Assembly (NCBI GenBank): GCA_020796225.1
Contig: CM036756.1
Span: 56,884,616 to 56,948,615 of the forward strand
From: Arion vulgaris
Lineage: Eukaryota; Mollusca; Gastropoda; Stylommatophora; Arionidae
Direction: 5' to 3'
Length of the DNA: 64,000 nucleotides
Shown: positions 21,545 to 33,325 of the stretch, one piece after another
How the letters are laid out: the number at the start of each line of letters is the position of its first letter
How positions within the stretch are numbered: position 1 is the stretch's first letter
Notes under the pieces: generated by a model
Databases searched by the model: none
Seen by the model: the letters and a program-made list of their open reading frames with translations, nothing else
Told to the model about the DNA's origin: nothing
Program-made: the position numbers and the translations under genes

Positions 21545-22082
21545 TCCACATATGTTACTACATATCAAGGAATATACTCTTGTGTAATTATCACAATATA
21601 TATCGTTACACGGCTTCATCCACACAATATGTTACTACATATCAAGGAATATACTCTTGTGTAATTATCACAATATATATCGTTACACGGCTTCATCCAC
21701 ACAATATGTTACTACATATCAAGGAATATACTCTTGTGTAAGTGGCACAATATATATCGTTACACAGCTTCATCTACACAATATGTTACTACATATCAAG
21801 GAATATACTCTTGTGTAATTATCACAATATATATCGTTACACGGCTTCATCCACACAATATGTTACTACATATCAAGGAATATACTCTGTGTAATTGGAC
21901 AATATATATCGTTACACAGCTTCATCTACACAATATGTTACTACATATCAAGGAATATACTCTTGTGTAATTATCACAATATATATCGTTACACGGCTTC
22001 ATCCACACAATATGTTACTACATATCAAGGAATATACTCTTGTGTAAGTGGCACAATATATATCGTTACACAGCTTCATCTA
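21545..22082 (+). repeat. 77-bp satellite, about 7 copies
   Basis: Units contain ATGTTACTACATATCAAGGA, ATACTCTTGTGTAA and ATATATATCGTTACACGG. Two sub-variants (AATTATCAC/CACGGCTTCATCC and AGTGGCAC/CACAGCTTCATCT) alternate irregularly, suggesting a dimeric higher-order pattern. Confidence 0.95.
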
Positions 22083-23269
22083 CTGCCAAACTTCTAGAAA
22101 CTCAAATGATACATAACATATGTAAACGCAACACAATATAAATCACCTGAACCAACAAACTTAGTGCTTAAAAACGCATTCATCAAAGTATCCGCTTCTC
22201 AGTAGTTCCCCCATTAACTATTTCTTTCTCGTAGTCGCTGTACAAGCTTACTGCATTAATTCAAGCTCGTAATTCCCCTCATGACGAAGATGAAAATCGC
22301 ATATCGATTGCCTATTACAGACAAGAACTGGAATAAACACCATGTCTTGTACAAAAATAACTATAGCAAGCACAGAATATCAACTAGTATTCAAGTATTA
22401 TTACATCATTAAAATTGGCATGCATGTACAAAGAATGAACATTCATTCATCTTCCTCGTTTTTTCTCTCTCTATAATACACACGCAGATAAGCATGTTAG
22501 CGCGCACACACACATATATTAACGCACATCCACAGTCCCACACACAAGATCGGCTGTCTAAAATTTCATCATATCTTATAACCAAGACAAGGTAGTATTT
22601 AATGATCTTATTGAGTAGCAATCATTCCCAGATCACGAATTTGACCTGTCTTTCTTCCAATATCGGCGTGACAAGTTAACCTAAGAAAAAGGATAGATTT
22701 GACTTGAAGCTGCCACGATAACATTTCAAAAAATGGTATGAAACTTCTAAACGCGGCAGGCAACTGATCGACTAATGATAACGTTCTTGTTCAGAAAATC
22801 GAAACTGGTGATAATAAAAGAATTCAAAGCTACCATGATCCAAATTGCTCATGCTTTCTGGCGGCTATAGCATTTTTATTCTTCAAAATAATGCAATCAA
22901 TCAAACTCTTTGCAGTTCTAGCATGTTAATATCGCTTTAGAATTATGACAGCTAGCTTCAAACAGCATCATAGAACTGACATTCGATTGCTCAAGATACA
23001 TGGATATCTAAACCACACTAGCGGCAACTTATTGATCAAAGATTTCCTGATCATGTTGTTTCCACGACAATGAAATGCCGATCTTTCCCTAGGGCGCAAT
23101 GCTTGATGATCGAACTAGTAGGTTATGGGAAATGTCTACAGAAGACATTATCATCGTCTGTGCAGGCCGATAATACAAGATAAATCAACTGATAGACGGT
23201 CCCCATGTTGCAAACTGCAAGATGACGGGAGAATTAGAATTGAAACAACGATTATGTGAATTTGGTCGA
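22083..23269. other. Unassigned sequence
   Basis: About 1.2 kb with no recognised gene. A short CA-rich stretch lies near 22500. Confidence 0.35.
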
Positions 23270-23530
23270 TCTGATGTCAACAAATTGTGATCTCGGAGAG
23301 ATCTCGTATTAACAAATGGTGATATCGATCCGATCTCGTATATACAAATGGTGATATTGAACAGAATAGATATCGGGTAGATCTTGTGTCAATAAATGAT
23401 CACGTCAGCTGATCGTGTGTCAATAAATGATGACGTCAGATGATCTTCTGTCAATAAATGATGACGTCGGCAGATCGTGTGTCAATAAATGATGACGTCG
23501 GCAGATCTTGTATCCAGAAATCATGACATT
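23270..23530 (+). repeat. 31-32-bp tandem repeat, about 8 copies
   Basis: CAGATCGTGTGTCAATAAAT plus GATGACGTCGG; the left units are more diverged than the right ones, so the array seems to be homogenising at its right side. Confidence 0.88.
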
Positions 23531-23924
23531 CAACAAATCTGTAAAGACTTGGAATGAACTAAGCAGGCTTGCTCAAGACAGATCTGTTCAGAGAAAAGTC
23601 GTTGATTCCTTATGCTTCAAGGAAGTTAACAGAAGAAGAAAGAAGAAGAATAGTGATATTGTATAGATCTATATCAAGAACAATCAAGGCGGCAGGAGTA
23701 AACACACGATGATAGTGGACAAATAGTACAAAAAGTGGATAAATACCGAGTCTTCGTGAATAAACTATAACGGAAAAAATAATAATCGGACATTGGTGGA
23801 GGCTTCACCATAGTCAACCTTCAATATGTAGCTGATATTTGAACATATATTAACTTGAAAATTGGTGTATATCTCTTCTTTTGAACTTTGTTTTTCTCGT
23901 TCCAAGTAACGTATAATAATAATA

Positions 23925-24480
23925 ATTCCTCTCGTACCGTTATACGTTACATAGGGCCTGCAAGTAATTTCTCCATACCGCTCTATCCTGGGCAACTCGC
24001 TCAATCTCCTCCATGGAACTGAGACCGATATTTCCTGCCTCTCTCAGCAAAGTTCGTTTCAGGGTCTCCTTAGGTCGACCTCTCTTTCTTGAACCCTTTG
24101 CATCCCACTTCAATGCCTGCTTTGATATTCGTTGATCATTTCTCCTCAAGGTGTGCCCAACATATCTCCATCTTCTCTTTCTTATAACAGTTGTCACTAG
24201 TGGTTGACCAGACATATCTCTGATTTCATCACTTCTCCTGAATTCATTCCATTTTATATTCATTATTTTTCGCAGACATCTATTTTCAAATGCATTCAAC
24301 TTGCTTTCTATATCTTTAGTTATTTTCCAACTCTCGCTGGCATATGTTAGGATTGATACAACATTTGAATTGAAAATTCGTAATTTAGTTTTAATACTAT
24401 ATAACTTGCAGTTCCATATTTTATTTAGACTTTTAAAAGCTGATGTTGCTTTGACAATTCGTATCATAATTTCTTTTTAA
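23925..24480 (-). mobile_element. LINE-B 3' end, longest copy
   Basis: One open frame (24467-23940) covers the RT C-terminal region. In order: Lys-Leu-Arg-Ile-Phe-Asn-Ser, Leu-Thr-Tyr-Ala-Ser-Glu-Ser-Trp, Cys-Leu-Arg-Lys-Ile-Met-Asn-Ile, Arg-Arg-Trp-Arg-Tyr-Val-Gly-His, a Lys-Arg-Gly-Arg-Pro-Lys block, and Asp-Arg-Ala-Val-Trp-Arg. These are standard for APE-type LINE polyproteins. It ends with a GTAACGTATAACGGTACGAG block and an (ATT)n tail. Palm, endonuclease and 5' end are missing. Confidence 0.88.
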
Positions 24481-24721
24481 CATTTCCTGTGCAATCAAAA
24501 TTGCTACCTAAATAGGTGAACTGCTCTGTTATTTTATAATTTTAGATTCCAGTGTGATATCTGCATTACTTGCCATAGGTGTCTTCATTATATTTCATTA
24601 AGTAACGTATGACTGCAGCAAATTTGGACACATATCTAAAGTTTGGTAGCAATTGGTATGACCAACAGGAGATCTGTTGAAGGGAAATAAGCACATTCAA
24701 TGCTACCTGTGTTGCTGTTTG

Positions 24722-25165
24722 ATTGATTGATTGATAGGACCATCATCATTGCACTTCGGTGAGTAACCATGTGTGCTCCGATTTCTTTCTTACACAGGAA
24801 GATCTCACTTGCAGTGCAGGAACTCCGTAGCACCAGTGAGCGTCCCCGATGTAATTTTGAAGATGGTGAAGATATTTTTGTAGGAATTGTATTTTAAATC
24901 TTTTCTAATGAATTTTGCCTGAGCAACGGCTTTCCAGTCTGTTCTTCTCGATTTTGAACTGCCAAGGGTTCTTTTACGTGCTCAAATTGAACATGGGACC
25001 TACGTTTTATCGTCCGTCTCCGATAGGACTAGGAACTCGATCTTACCTACACTGAGATCAGGAATCTCTGGAAAAAATATGCAGAAGGTTCCACTAGGGA
25101 GCGAACATGGTACCTTTGGCACAAGAGACGAGTAGCTAGCCTCTAAGTCACAGAGATCCCAAAGT
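24722..25165 (-). mobile_element. SINE-C, near full length
   Basis: Starts with the reversed tail (GATT)n, then the whole body, and ends at the tRNA-like head (reverse of the GGTTCGCTCCC-type B box at about 25095-25110 and the A box near 25150). About 85 percent like the 7773 copy by eye. Confidence 0.85.
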
Positions 25166-25634
25166 CACTTTGTTGCTGTATCAGTGGGCAGCACTCATTT
25201 CTCAGTGCTAGGACAGCTCAATTCTGGCAACTCTGTAGTTGGTTGAAAATAGAAAAACACACAAGCTCTTCACTGTTGCGTACAACATAAATACTAAGTG
25301 AAATTTGGTCGGAAGGCACGAGCCCAAACGCTGTTGGGTTATTGAAGAAGAGGGATATTAGTTTTTCAATTCAGCGTTTCTAATGGACATAAAAATACAG
25401 CAGTTCTTTATTGTAGTTTCTGTCAAGTGAGACATTTTAAATAATAGATGTGGAGTTGCTAGTCATATCAACGAAATAGGTCAGCTTAGCAATTGTTTAG
25501 TGCAAGTTTGGACTTGTCCAGATTTTCGGTATGGCAGAGCGATTATACGTCAGGTGTGTGTGCGGAGGTGTATAACCAGAAGCACATAACCCGGATCACT
25601 AAGCTGTGAAGCTGCTTATATTGACAGGTAAGGT
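25166..25634. other. Unassigned sequence
   Basis: No gene or repeat recognised. Confidence 0.35.
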
Positions 25635-25637
25635 ACA

Positions 25638-25765
25638 TTTTCGCCCGTGTGTTGCCAGGGTTCGCAAGGAGCAAAAGTAGCAACACTGGGCATATCGTAA
25701 TAGGCGCATACGGTGGGGTTTGGCGTAGGGCTGGCTACCTATCCAGTAAAAAATTTAGCCACAAA
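25638..25765 (+). mobile_element. SRE family, 5' fragment
   Basis: CGCCCGTGTGTTGCCAGGGTT and a degraded core (CATATCGTAATAGGCGCA). The second half is lost. Confidence 0.7.
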
Positions 25766-26565
25766 ATCCAACCAAACATCCAAGATACATTATCCCCTCT
25801 CACTACCATCATAATCATAACATTATCATAACCTGTTTTCTGACCCGATAGGATCAATAACAAAGAGGTTAAGAAACTCGTTTCACAAAAACTAGAAGCG
25901 TTAAACAAAGGCAACATAAAGTCATGAAGTGTGAGCAACTGAACAATTGCAACAATTATCGTGCTAACAGTATACGCGCCAAGCTATTTGAAGAACAAAA
26001 CTGTAAACTTGGTGATAACGATTAAAGCGCATATTAAGCTATTCACACACATTGCAGCTGTTATCTGAACAATTGTAGTACTACCACGCAGAGTCGTGAA
26101 GAATGTCTGTTTGCATGCACCAAGAGTAAACACATGAAAGAAGTTTAGCAGAAATGCTGCATCAGTAATATCAGATAAATTGTTTTATTATGGAATAGTA
26201 TCACCATCATGCTGGCTGATATTTCATATTTATATTCGTTCACATCTCAAATTAATGTGATCAGTTACAAGTTATATGAGGACTATCATCATAGATGGTC
26301 GGACATATCCATAAGTGCTACGATCACCTGCTTAATAAATCTAGCGACCCAACACGTCCGTTCGATGTTGATTATCTAATCTTTTTGCATAGTTGGTATG
26401 TCGTTCTTTTCGGGCTTTAGTAATATCGACATCCATCTCTCTCAATCTGATCAGCGATTGGGACTCGCAACACTGAAACTTCTCTTTTCCGAAAGACTCA
26501 GTGCATTAAGAATGCCATTTCGGTCCATTGTAGCTCCCTCTGTTAACGTAGTCAATAATGTGATA
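25766..26565. other. Unassigned sequence
   Basis: No supported gene. A 66-codon frame at 26398-26598 runs into the 38-bp array. Confidence 0.35.
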
Positions 26566-26574
26566 TTATTATTT

Positions 26575-27012
26575 CTCTCCGCTTCTCGTGGAGAATAAGA
26601 CCTCAACAGTTGTGTTTCGCTTCTCGTGGAGAATAAGGTCTCAATAGTTGTGTTCCACTTCTCGTGGAGAATAAGACCTCAACAGTTGTGTTCCGCTTCT
26701 CGTGGAGAATAAGGTCTCAACAGTTGTGTTCCGCTTCTCGTGGAGAATAAGGTCTCAATAGTTGTGTTCCACTTATCGTGGAGAATAAGATCTCAACAGT
26801 TGTGTTCCACTTCTCGTGGACAATAAGGTCTCAACAGTTGTGTTCCGCTTCTCGTGGACAACAAGATCTCAACAGTTGTGTTCCACTTCTCGTGGAGAAT
26901 AAGGTCTCAACAATTGTGTTCCACTTTCTCTGTTATCGTAGTCAATAATGTGATATTATTATTTTTCTCTGCTTCTCGTGGAGAATAAGGTCTCAACAGT
27001 TGTGTTCCACTC
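26575..27012 (+). repeat. 38-bp tandem repeat, about 11 copies
   Basis: TCTCGTGGAGAATAAGGTCT plus CAACAGTTGTGTTCCGCT. The single-copy flank GTAGTCAATAATGTGATATT occurs before the first unit and again near 26940, so part of the array and its flank were duplicated together. Confidence 0.93.
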
Positions 27013-27039
27013 CCTCTGGTCTCTATTTGTTTATTATGG

Positions 27040-27245
27040 CTTCCCAGGATATTCGGGTATCTTTCAGTTCCTCTTGAATACGTCAATTTCCAGTCTGTTT
27101 AGTGTGCCCACTTTTCTGTTTCTCTTGATGGCTCCACTTTAGTGCACATCTAGTGACATTCGATTGTGTCTTTCGCAGGGTATGTCCGATCCACCGTCAA
27201 TTTCCTCTTCTGATCTGGGACATGATGGGTTCCTGCAATGTCCTT
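27040..27245 (-). mobile_element. LINE C-terminal fragment
   Basis: On the minus strand broken frames show Lys-Trp-Ser-His-Gln-Glu and Glu-Glu-Leu-Lys-Asp-like stretches. They resemble the ALKWxPxGKRKRG and EELK blocks of LINE polyproteins. Old and heavily degraded. Confidence 0.45.
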
Positions 27246-28117
27246 ATTCAGTGATCTGTGTTTGCGAATGACTATCTGTCTAGCAATGCGGCAATAACAT
27301 TCCACAAGAACATCAACCCCCATCCCCACTACACCGCCATATTACAGACAGTAACGAAAGTTCCATTATTCTGTCTTCTTTTATTATTTAGTATTTAATT
27401 TAGCGCTTAGTTTGTGTGTGTTATGTTATCCTGACACAGACATCTAGCCGAAACGTCGTTTACTGTTTATCATATTTATTTTCCCTTGATAATGTTAAAA
27501 TGGTATCTACCTGTTTTTGTTCGAATCACCCAATTTTACAGTAGGCTCATCCTGGTTTATTCCATATTTGATATGATCTGGTCTGACCATCTCACATCTG
27601 TAGGTTTCAGTACATTGCCGAACTCACAGTATCGAAACGAACACTAACGTTTACAGATGACATGCATAAAAAACTGGCTGGAATTCACAAGAACGGGTTA
27701 ACTGAGTACAGAGAGAGTGTTATGTTAATTTGCTAGAACAATTGAATTAGTAACCAAAGTGTAATGCTATAACCAACATGCAGAAATGAGTTATGATAAA
27801 GAGACACGTGACATATTATTTGAAAGTCAACATTACCTTTGGAAGTGAATGCAGAAAACGATGAAAGGATACAGCAGATGTGATTATTAAACGTCAATAC
27901 TTTCTCTCTCACTCTCTTTCTTCTTATTCATGTTCGTTCCCGAAGGAAACAAGGACTGCAACGTTTTACTAACATTTTATTACCTTTTTTTTTCAATTTA
28001 GAGTTGCTTTTGCAACATTACACTGAATGAGTTTTTACTACTGAATTTGTTTTTTTATTGAAGTTTCTGCACACAAAAAAGCCCCATTAAAAATGTATGT
28101 GAGTTGTTAGACCTAAT
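27246..28117. other. Mostly unassigned sequence
   Basis: It includes the short repeat 27562-27617 shared with 6190-6240 and a GCCGAAACGTCG stretch at 27448-27460 of the kind seen in retroelement ends. No gene recognised. Confidence 0.35.
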
Positions 28118-28119
28118 CC

Positions 28120-28318
28120 ATCCGCCCGTATGGTGCTGGGACCGACAAGGGAAGCAAAGAATAGTATAACTGCGACCCACAAGGCATATCATAAGAGGCG
28201 ACTGATGGAATACATAGGAAGCTACCTAGTAAATAAAAAGCATAGCAGAAATAGGATGTGATGGCCTACTTATAGGCGCATAACTGGCACAACGTACAAT
28301 CGCTCTTAGTCTCAAATT
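28120..28318 (+). mobile_element. SRE family, 3'-truncated copy
   Basis: CGCCCGTATGGTGCTGGG start and a TAAGAGGCGACTGA core. It stops after the TCGCTCTTAG block without the GAAGAA tail. Confidence 0.8.
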
Positions 28319-28396
28319 TCTAAAAAATACAGTGTCGGGTCGCAAGCCACCCTCACCATTCATATATAATTCACCGTTTAATGAAACATTAAACAT

Positions 28397-28622
28397 TTTG
28401 GAGGGAGCGTCTGGTCGAATGGATTATAGCGCGGTTCCCATGCGGAAGACCCGTGTTCAATCTACGGCAAGGCAAAGGATTTTTTCGGTCTTGGGCATAA
28501 ATGAAAAATCCTAACCTAAATAGCTTTGCGGCGACTGCATTAACTATGTCATTAAATTCCCCTGGCTCTCTTCCCATCTGTCCTACACCGCCCTAAACAG
28601 CGGAACTACAGGTAGTAACGAC
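28397..28622 (+). mobile_element. SINE-D, full length with 20-bp TSD
   Basis: tRNA-like head: A box-like TGGTCGAATGGATTATAGCG and B box-like GTGTTCAATCT. Flanked by a perfect 20-bp duplication TTTAATGAAACATTAAACAT at 28377-28396 and 28623-28642. The body carries AAAAATCCTAACCTAAATAG and ends TACACCGCCCTAAACAGCGG plus about 20 bp. A minus-strand copy is at 61633-61872. Confidence 0.88.
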
Positions 28623-28642
28623 TTTAATGAAACATTAAACAT

Positions 28643-29040
28643 GCTAGAGAAGACAGTGGTTATATTCTTTGCTACCTCAGAAACAAGATCGCGGTTAACC
28701 AATATTAATCCTCTAAAAGATCAAAACAAATAAGAACAACCAATTTCAAATATCTCAACTATCAGTAGTTCTCTGTAACATGTGTGGGCGTTCATGGCAA
28801 TTCTAGAACATGCTAATTCAATACTCTATATCAAGCATCAGGAAATATAATTATTGTGTAATCACTGTTGTTCATATTCTTCACCTTCGTTCTATTATAG
28901 TCACAAGCCAAACCCAGACAAATTACTATCATTTCTCAAACAATCCTTCTCTATTTTAATGCTGTGTTATATCAACTATTATACGAATGACTAGGGTGTA
29001 CTCAGGTGTATGTGAACAATCTTCTTTTTCCTTCTTTTTT
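28643..29040. other. Unassigned sequence
   Basis: No gene recognised. Confidence 0.35.
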
Positions 29041-29061
29041 CTAATCTTATTTAGCCTCACG

Positions 29062-29226
29062 CAGTAGTGGCTCATGATCATTTTTGTTGGTGGGGCCAGA
29101 CATTTTTCCCCGGATAAATCATAGTTTTGGGTTGCTATATTTTAATTTATAAAATAATAAATACACGTTATATATTATTTTTGGTGGGGCCCGGCCCCAC
29201 TGGCCCTTAATGACGAGCCGCCACTG
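29062..29226. mobile_element. hAT-like MITE, copy 1
   Basis: Termini CAGTAGTGGCTCATGA and ACGAGCCGCCACTG are inverted repeats with few mismatches. Perfect 8-bp duplication GCCTCACG lies at 29054-29061 and 29227-29234. Length 165 bp, no coding capacity. The 8-bp TSD and CAGTGGCGG-type termini fit the hAT superfamily. It sits in a LINE-G copy; the homologous LINE at 31165-31430 lacks it. Confidence 0.9.
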
Positions 29227-29234
29227 GCCTCACG

Positions 29235-29812
29235 GCGAAAGGATAAGAAGAGATTTCTACAGCGGGCCTTTGTGTGCGCTTCATAAACAGTGCTTTTCGC
29301 GCCTCTAACCTTTTGAATGGAGGATCTTTTGCTTTGTATCCACTGTATGGAAATAATGCATTTTGAGGTGCACTGTCTGTTGGTAATCTGATTATATGGC
29401 CGAACAATTTAATTTGTTGTTTGAATGAGTTCAGTACTGATGTTGTACCCACTTCTTTCGATGTGAGGAAACATACAAATCTGATCTGGTCAAAGCGGAT
29501 TAGAACAGATTTGGAGAGAACCTAGGAAGGCTGTGGTGATAATTAATGAAGTGGCATTTCAGGACAAAGACACGTATGTATGGTATCACATAAGCAAGAA
29601 CAAATGAATAATAAAATACTAAAACTAACAACATTCCAACGTATCGACTTCTTTCTTAATGTCTTATTTCTCAACCGATCTCTTCTTGATACTCCTAGAA
29701 TTCTGTGTAGACACTTCATCTCTGTCGTGGCTAGTTTTCCTCTATTGTTTGATGTCAGCGTCCAAGTTTGGCAGTGATAGCATAATGGTAGGAGAAAGAT
29801 TGTGTTGAACAA
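29235..29812 (-). mobile_element. LINE-G fragment
   Basis: The minus frame 29812-29640 encodes Cys-Gln-Thr-Trp-Thr-Leu-Thr, Glu-Met-Lys-Cys-Leu-His-Arg-Ile-Leu-Gly-Val and Arg-Asp-Arg-Leu-Arg-Asn. After a gap, 29430-29250 encodes Ile-Lys-Leu-Phe-Gly-His-Ile-Ile-Arg-Leu. The order matches the post-RT region of LINE polyproteins. Part of the middle (29460-29630) is replaced or diverged. The hAT-like MITE interrupts its 3' end. Confidence 0.75.
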
Positions 29813-31160
29813 CTCTGTTAGTGTTCATGGTGACATGCAAACATATCACCATGAACACTAAAAGAGCATTGTTAAATGTGCTAGATAGAAACTACAAAGC
29901 GAGCTGCAATCTACATTTTCATAAGCATGGCGCCGCAATAGTAGCTGAGTCACTTTCAATCGTCTTAAAGTGTTAACGAAGGAACATTTCAACAGTTCTG
30001 GTGATATTTCCGAACTGCCACTTTAATCCGAAAGTCTTGTACCGATGTGCATCTAGTCAGACTAGAGAATAAACATACAAGGTATCGATAATCATACGCT
30101 GGTGATAATGTACAGTGCACTGTCGCTGCGCTAAGATGACTCCCGCGTCAAGAAAATGAACTAGAGCGTAAATAATATATATATAAACGCGATACTGAAT
30201 GTTTTTGATTCGGTAGTGACCATGACACAGGGGAGAATGCTGCGCAGGATCGCTCCTCTTGGCGCACATCTCTGCGGGAAAACGCAGCAACGTTCGAAAC
30301 TGCAAGAAAAACAACCGCGTAGATAGGCAAAAAGGCCAGCGAACTGAAATCTGGTCAATCAGAAACTGTGTCCAAAAACTCACTGCGTTTCTATGCCAAA
30401 ATCGGAATTGTCATTCATCTCCGTACACACATACCAAAACAACAATAAAAATCAACTTTTGTCTCGAGAGTTGATGAGAATCTGATGTACAGAATGGGCA
30501 TCATTACCTGTATTGGACTATCAACCAAAACCACATACAACATCGTCCCCATAACGATATATGTTCACATATATACCATGTGCCACGTTTGGATTAAACG
30601 TAGATAGTTCTACTTTTGCTGTAGAGTACTGCAGGTCACAGCGCAGTTACTTTGATTTCGGATTAAAGTGTGCTTTCCCGGTTGTCGTCTCAAACAGTGC
30701 ACATGGAAGACTGCTGATTGGCATTGGGATGAATGAAAATCGTAGCACATCCTTTACACGACTTATCCATAAACAAAAGTAAACGATTCGTCGATTTTCT
30801 AGGCACCACTTATACGTTCAGTAGTTTGCCATTGCTTTCTGAACGGTGAGATCTATTTTTATCGCTCGTAAAAATCCAAGGGAACTAATTTGCTTCCAAA
30901 TTTGCCGCCGCGGGGTTTGAACCAGGTGCGATCTGAATCTACAGACGCTCACTTTGCATTGGGATACATTATAATACTAACCCTTTCAACTTTCCGTAGA
31001 ACACATATCCCCAATAACAAATCATGAAGGAAATTAGTATATTGCAATTAGCCAGAGGAAAAAAACGGAACACCGGTATGTTAAATAAGTAGGCAGAAAA
31101 TAATTAAATGAGATTACCGAAACAAAATAGAAATTGTTTCCTAGACATTGAAATTCTATC
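29813..31160. other. Mostly unassigned, with one GC-richer patch
   Basis: 30180-30360 is GC-richer than its surroundings. On the minus strand it has a pyrimidine-rich tract ending TTTTTCTTGCAG (about 30297-30308), followed by an open frame. This is an exon-like signal too weak for a gene call. 30905-30970 may hold a tRNA-like SINE head in reverse (GGTTTGAACC). Confidence 0.3.
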
Positions 31161-31164
31161 TATC

Positions 31165-31430
31165 TATTCTCTGTTAAGAAACAACAAATTAAATGGTTCG
31201 GCCACATTATCAGATTACCATCAGACAGTGCACCACAAACAGCAATGTTACTCTGATACAGTGGATACAAAGCAAATGCCGGCCAAGCAAAAGGTGGACC
31301 TCGGAGATAAAAGAGGCGACGAAATACACGGTTTATGAAGCGCACACAAAATCCCATTCTAGAAATCTCTTCTTACCCTGAAGCTGTGAGACAAATCAGG
31401 ACTGGAGAAAAGAAATAAAGACAAGGCGCA
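31165..31430 (+). mobile_element. LINE-G fragment without the MITE
   Basis: Ile-Lys-Trp-Phe-Gly-His-Ile-Ile-Arg-Leu-Pro is encoded at about 31184-31216, and a Tyr-Ser-Gly-Tyr-Lys block follows in a shifted frame. The region after 31360 aligns with the LINE-G sequence on both sides of the MITE at 29062-29226. Confidence 0.72.
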
Positions 31431-32094
31431 TATAGAGCTGACTTCAACAGCTTAAAAATGCTCGTTTTCAAGTAAGGTTATGCGATGGCCACCAAAAGAA
31501 ATAATTTAAATAATTGCACATTTAGGACTGTATGTCATAAGAGATGCTACATTCATTTCCGTTACGTAAGTTTGAATGTGTTTCATCGACTTCAGAACAA
31601 CCCAATCTTTGATAGACGAGTTTATGTGTGTGTCTGAAAGATGTTTTGACTAGGCATAACAGTTAATGTCTTGATTAGATTAAGTCCAATTACGTTTTGA
31701 TTAGAATATGATAACAGAGGCAGAACCTTCATAACTAAATATAGTTGCATGTCTTATGGATTTCTAGCTATAATTGGTTACAAAATTCGCGAACACGCTA
31801 AGGTTTAGTTTGTACGAAATCTACCGGATGGATTCAAGTATTTTTTTTGCAGCCAGTATTTTTTCCCTCACGACCTTACGAATTCATGTTTAACTAATTG
31901 GTAGGTAGCTCAGTTTATGCAAAATAAAACCCGTTTTTTGTTAAATAATTTTGCATACGCACACCACAACGTAGAAAATTTACAGTAATACACAAAAATG
32001 TTTGCAAAGGCGTATCTCTATTACATATTATAAAAAGTTAGATGACATGATAAAACCTGCCGTTTGATACTATTAGTCTCTCTTCTTAACAATG
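31431..32094. other. Unassigned sequence
   Basis: No gene or array. Confidence 0.35.
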
Positions 32095-32250
32095 TCCTAT
32101 CCAACGCCAACGCTTTTTTTCAAAACCTAACTTTCCACTGATTAATGCTTGTTTGTATTTTTTCCCCCATGAGTCCCTCATTAGTCAGATTGTCATACCA
32201 TTTCATCCCTTCTATTCTGAGAAGGCACTCATTTATGAAATTCTGTCATT
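32095..32250 (-). mobile_element. LINE-A, old fragment
   Basis: ATGTCCTATCCAACGCCAACG and CATACCATTTCATCCCTTCT match the LINE-A copy at 40826-41190, with deletions between. Confidence 0.55.
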
Positions 32251-32519
32251 CTTTTTTATGTGGGTAGTAGTAGTGGTAGTTTTTGATGTCTCTTAGATGT
32301 TCATAACAACTAACTTAACATTTAAGTTTAAAAAGGTAAGTTAGTATTGCTATTTATTTTCTGTTAATTTCCCAGTGCACCAAAAGCTTTTCTTGTCTAC
32401 TGCGTTCTTATTTTGCTATTATTATTAATCTGTTTCTATATCCGTATCTGTGTTGTTGCCAAGACATGTATAGAAAGGAATCTATGTCCCGTAGAGATGT
32501 TTCTTCTAGTGTATGTTGT

Positions 32520-32640
32520 TTGTTTGTGTTTGTTGTTTGTTTGTGCTCGTTCTTTACGACCAGTTTAATCACTCGTTGTGATATGTTTGGCCTAACACAA
32601 GAACGACTATTCGTCGCGTCTCCGTTAGCAGGCTCATACA
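32520..32640 (-). mobile_element. SRE variant b fragment
   Basis: ACGACCAGTTTAATCACTCG and GATATGTTTGG match the tail-proximal half of the copy at 56590-56870. Confidence 0.55.
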
Positions 32641-33049
32641 CATGTAAGGCAGGCGTTTCACAAAATTTCGGCTTAAGGGAAATGTTTGAGTCTTGCTCGC
32701 TGACAACCAGTTTCTCAAACTTTCCCTTCCTACGTGTGTGCTTGCTCTTAAATGATCATTTTTCGCCGTATATTTGGTCTTTATGATCTTCGCCAAAGAG
32801 TGTGTTTACGCTTTGTGTCCTTTCTGACTGTATGAGGTCCTTCTTCTTCTAGTGTAATATGTTTATTTATTGTTGCTTTTATTGTCACAATCTTTGTATT
32901 CTCTTTACAACATTCTTTAGTCATGTACAACTCTACTAACTCGGACTGTCAAAAATGTCGAGTGTCAGTTACTACTACGAATAACTAAAAACTTCGAATG
33001 TAACTATGATTAAGTAAAATACAAAATTACCATTTAACACAAGCTGGTG

Positions 33050-33200
33050 TATTGTGGAACACGATGCCAGCGTCTGTATTTTTCTTTGACAAAAGGCACA
33101 TGATGGGTGATGTGGTCATCATCACAGAAGCCGCAGTTACTTTCTATTGTTTCTCTGGTAGCCAGTTGAGGCTGTATTGATTTAGAGCCACTGAGCAACA
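33050..33200 (-). repeat. Dispersed repeat, paired with 4836-4985
   Basis: Shares TGATGGGTGATGTGGTCA and surrounding sequence with 4836-4985. Here a minus frame (33297-33034) includes Cys-Gly-Phe-Cys-Asp-Asp-Asp-His. Function and class unknown. Confidence 0.5.
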
Positions 33201-33325
33201 ACAACAAAATACACTTAAATTTGAGAATTTGATCAAATACTAGACTATCGATGTTCTCAGTTAATGCGCATATATCGGAACAAATTACGTTACGCAAACA
33301 ACTACATCAATTTCTCATGCAACAG

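Noticed and set aside
30057..30383. Exon after a TTTTTCTTGCAG acceptor on the minus strand
   Set aside because: All three minus frames are open here, so the open frame has little weight, and no donor or recognisable peptide follows.
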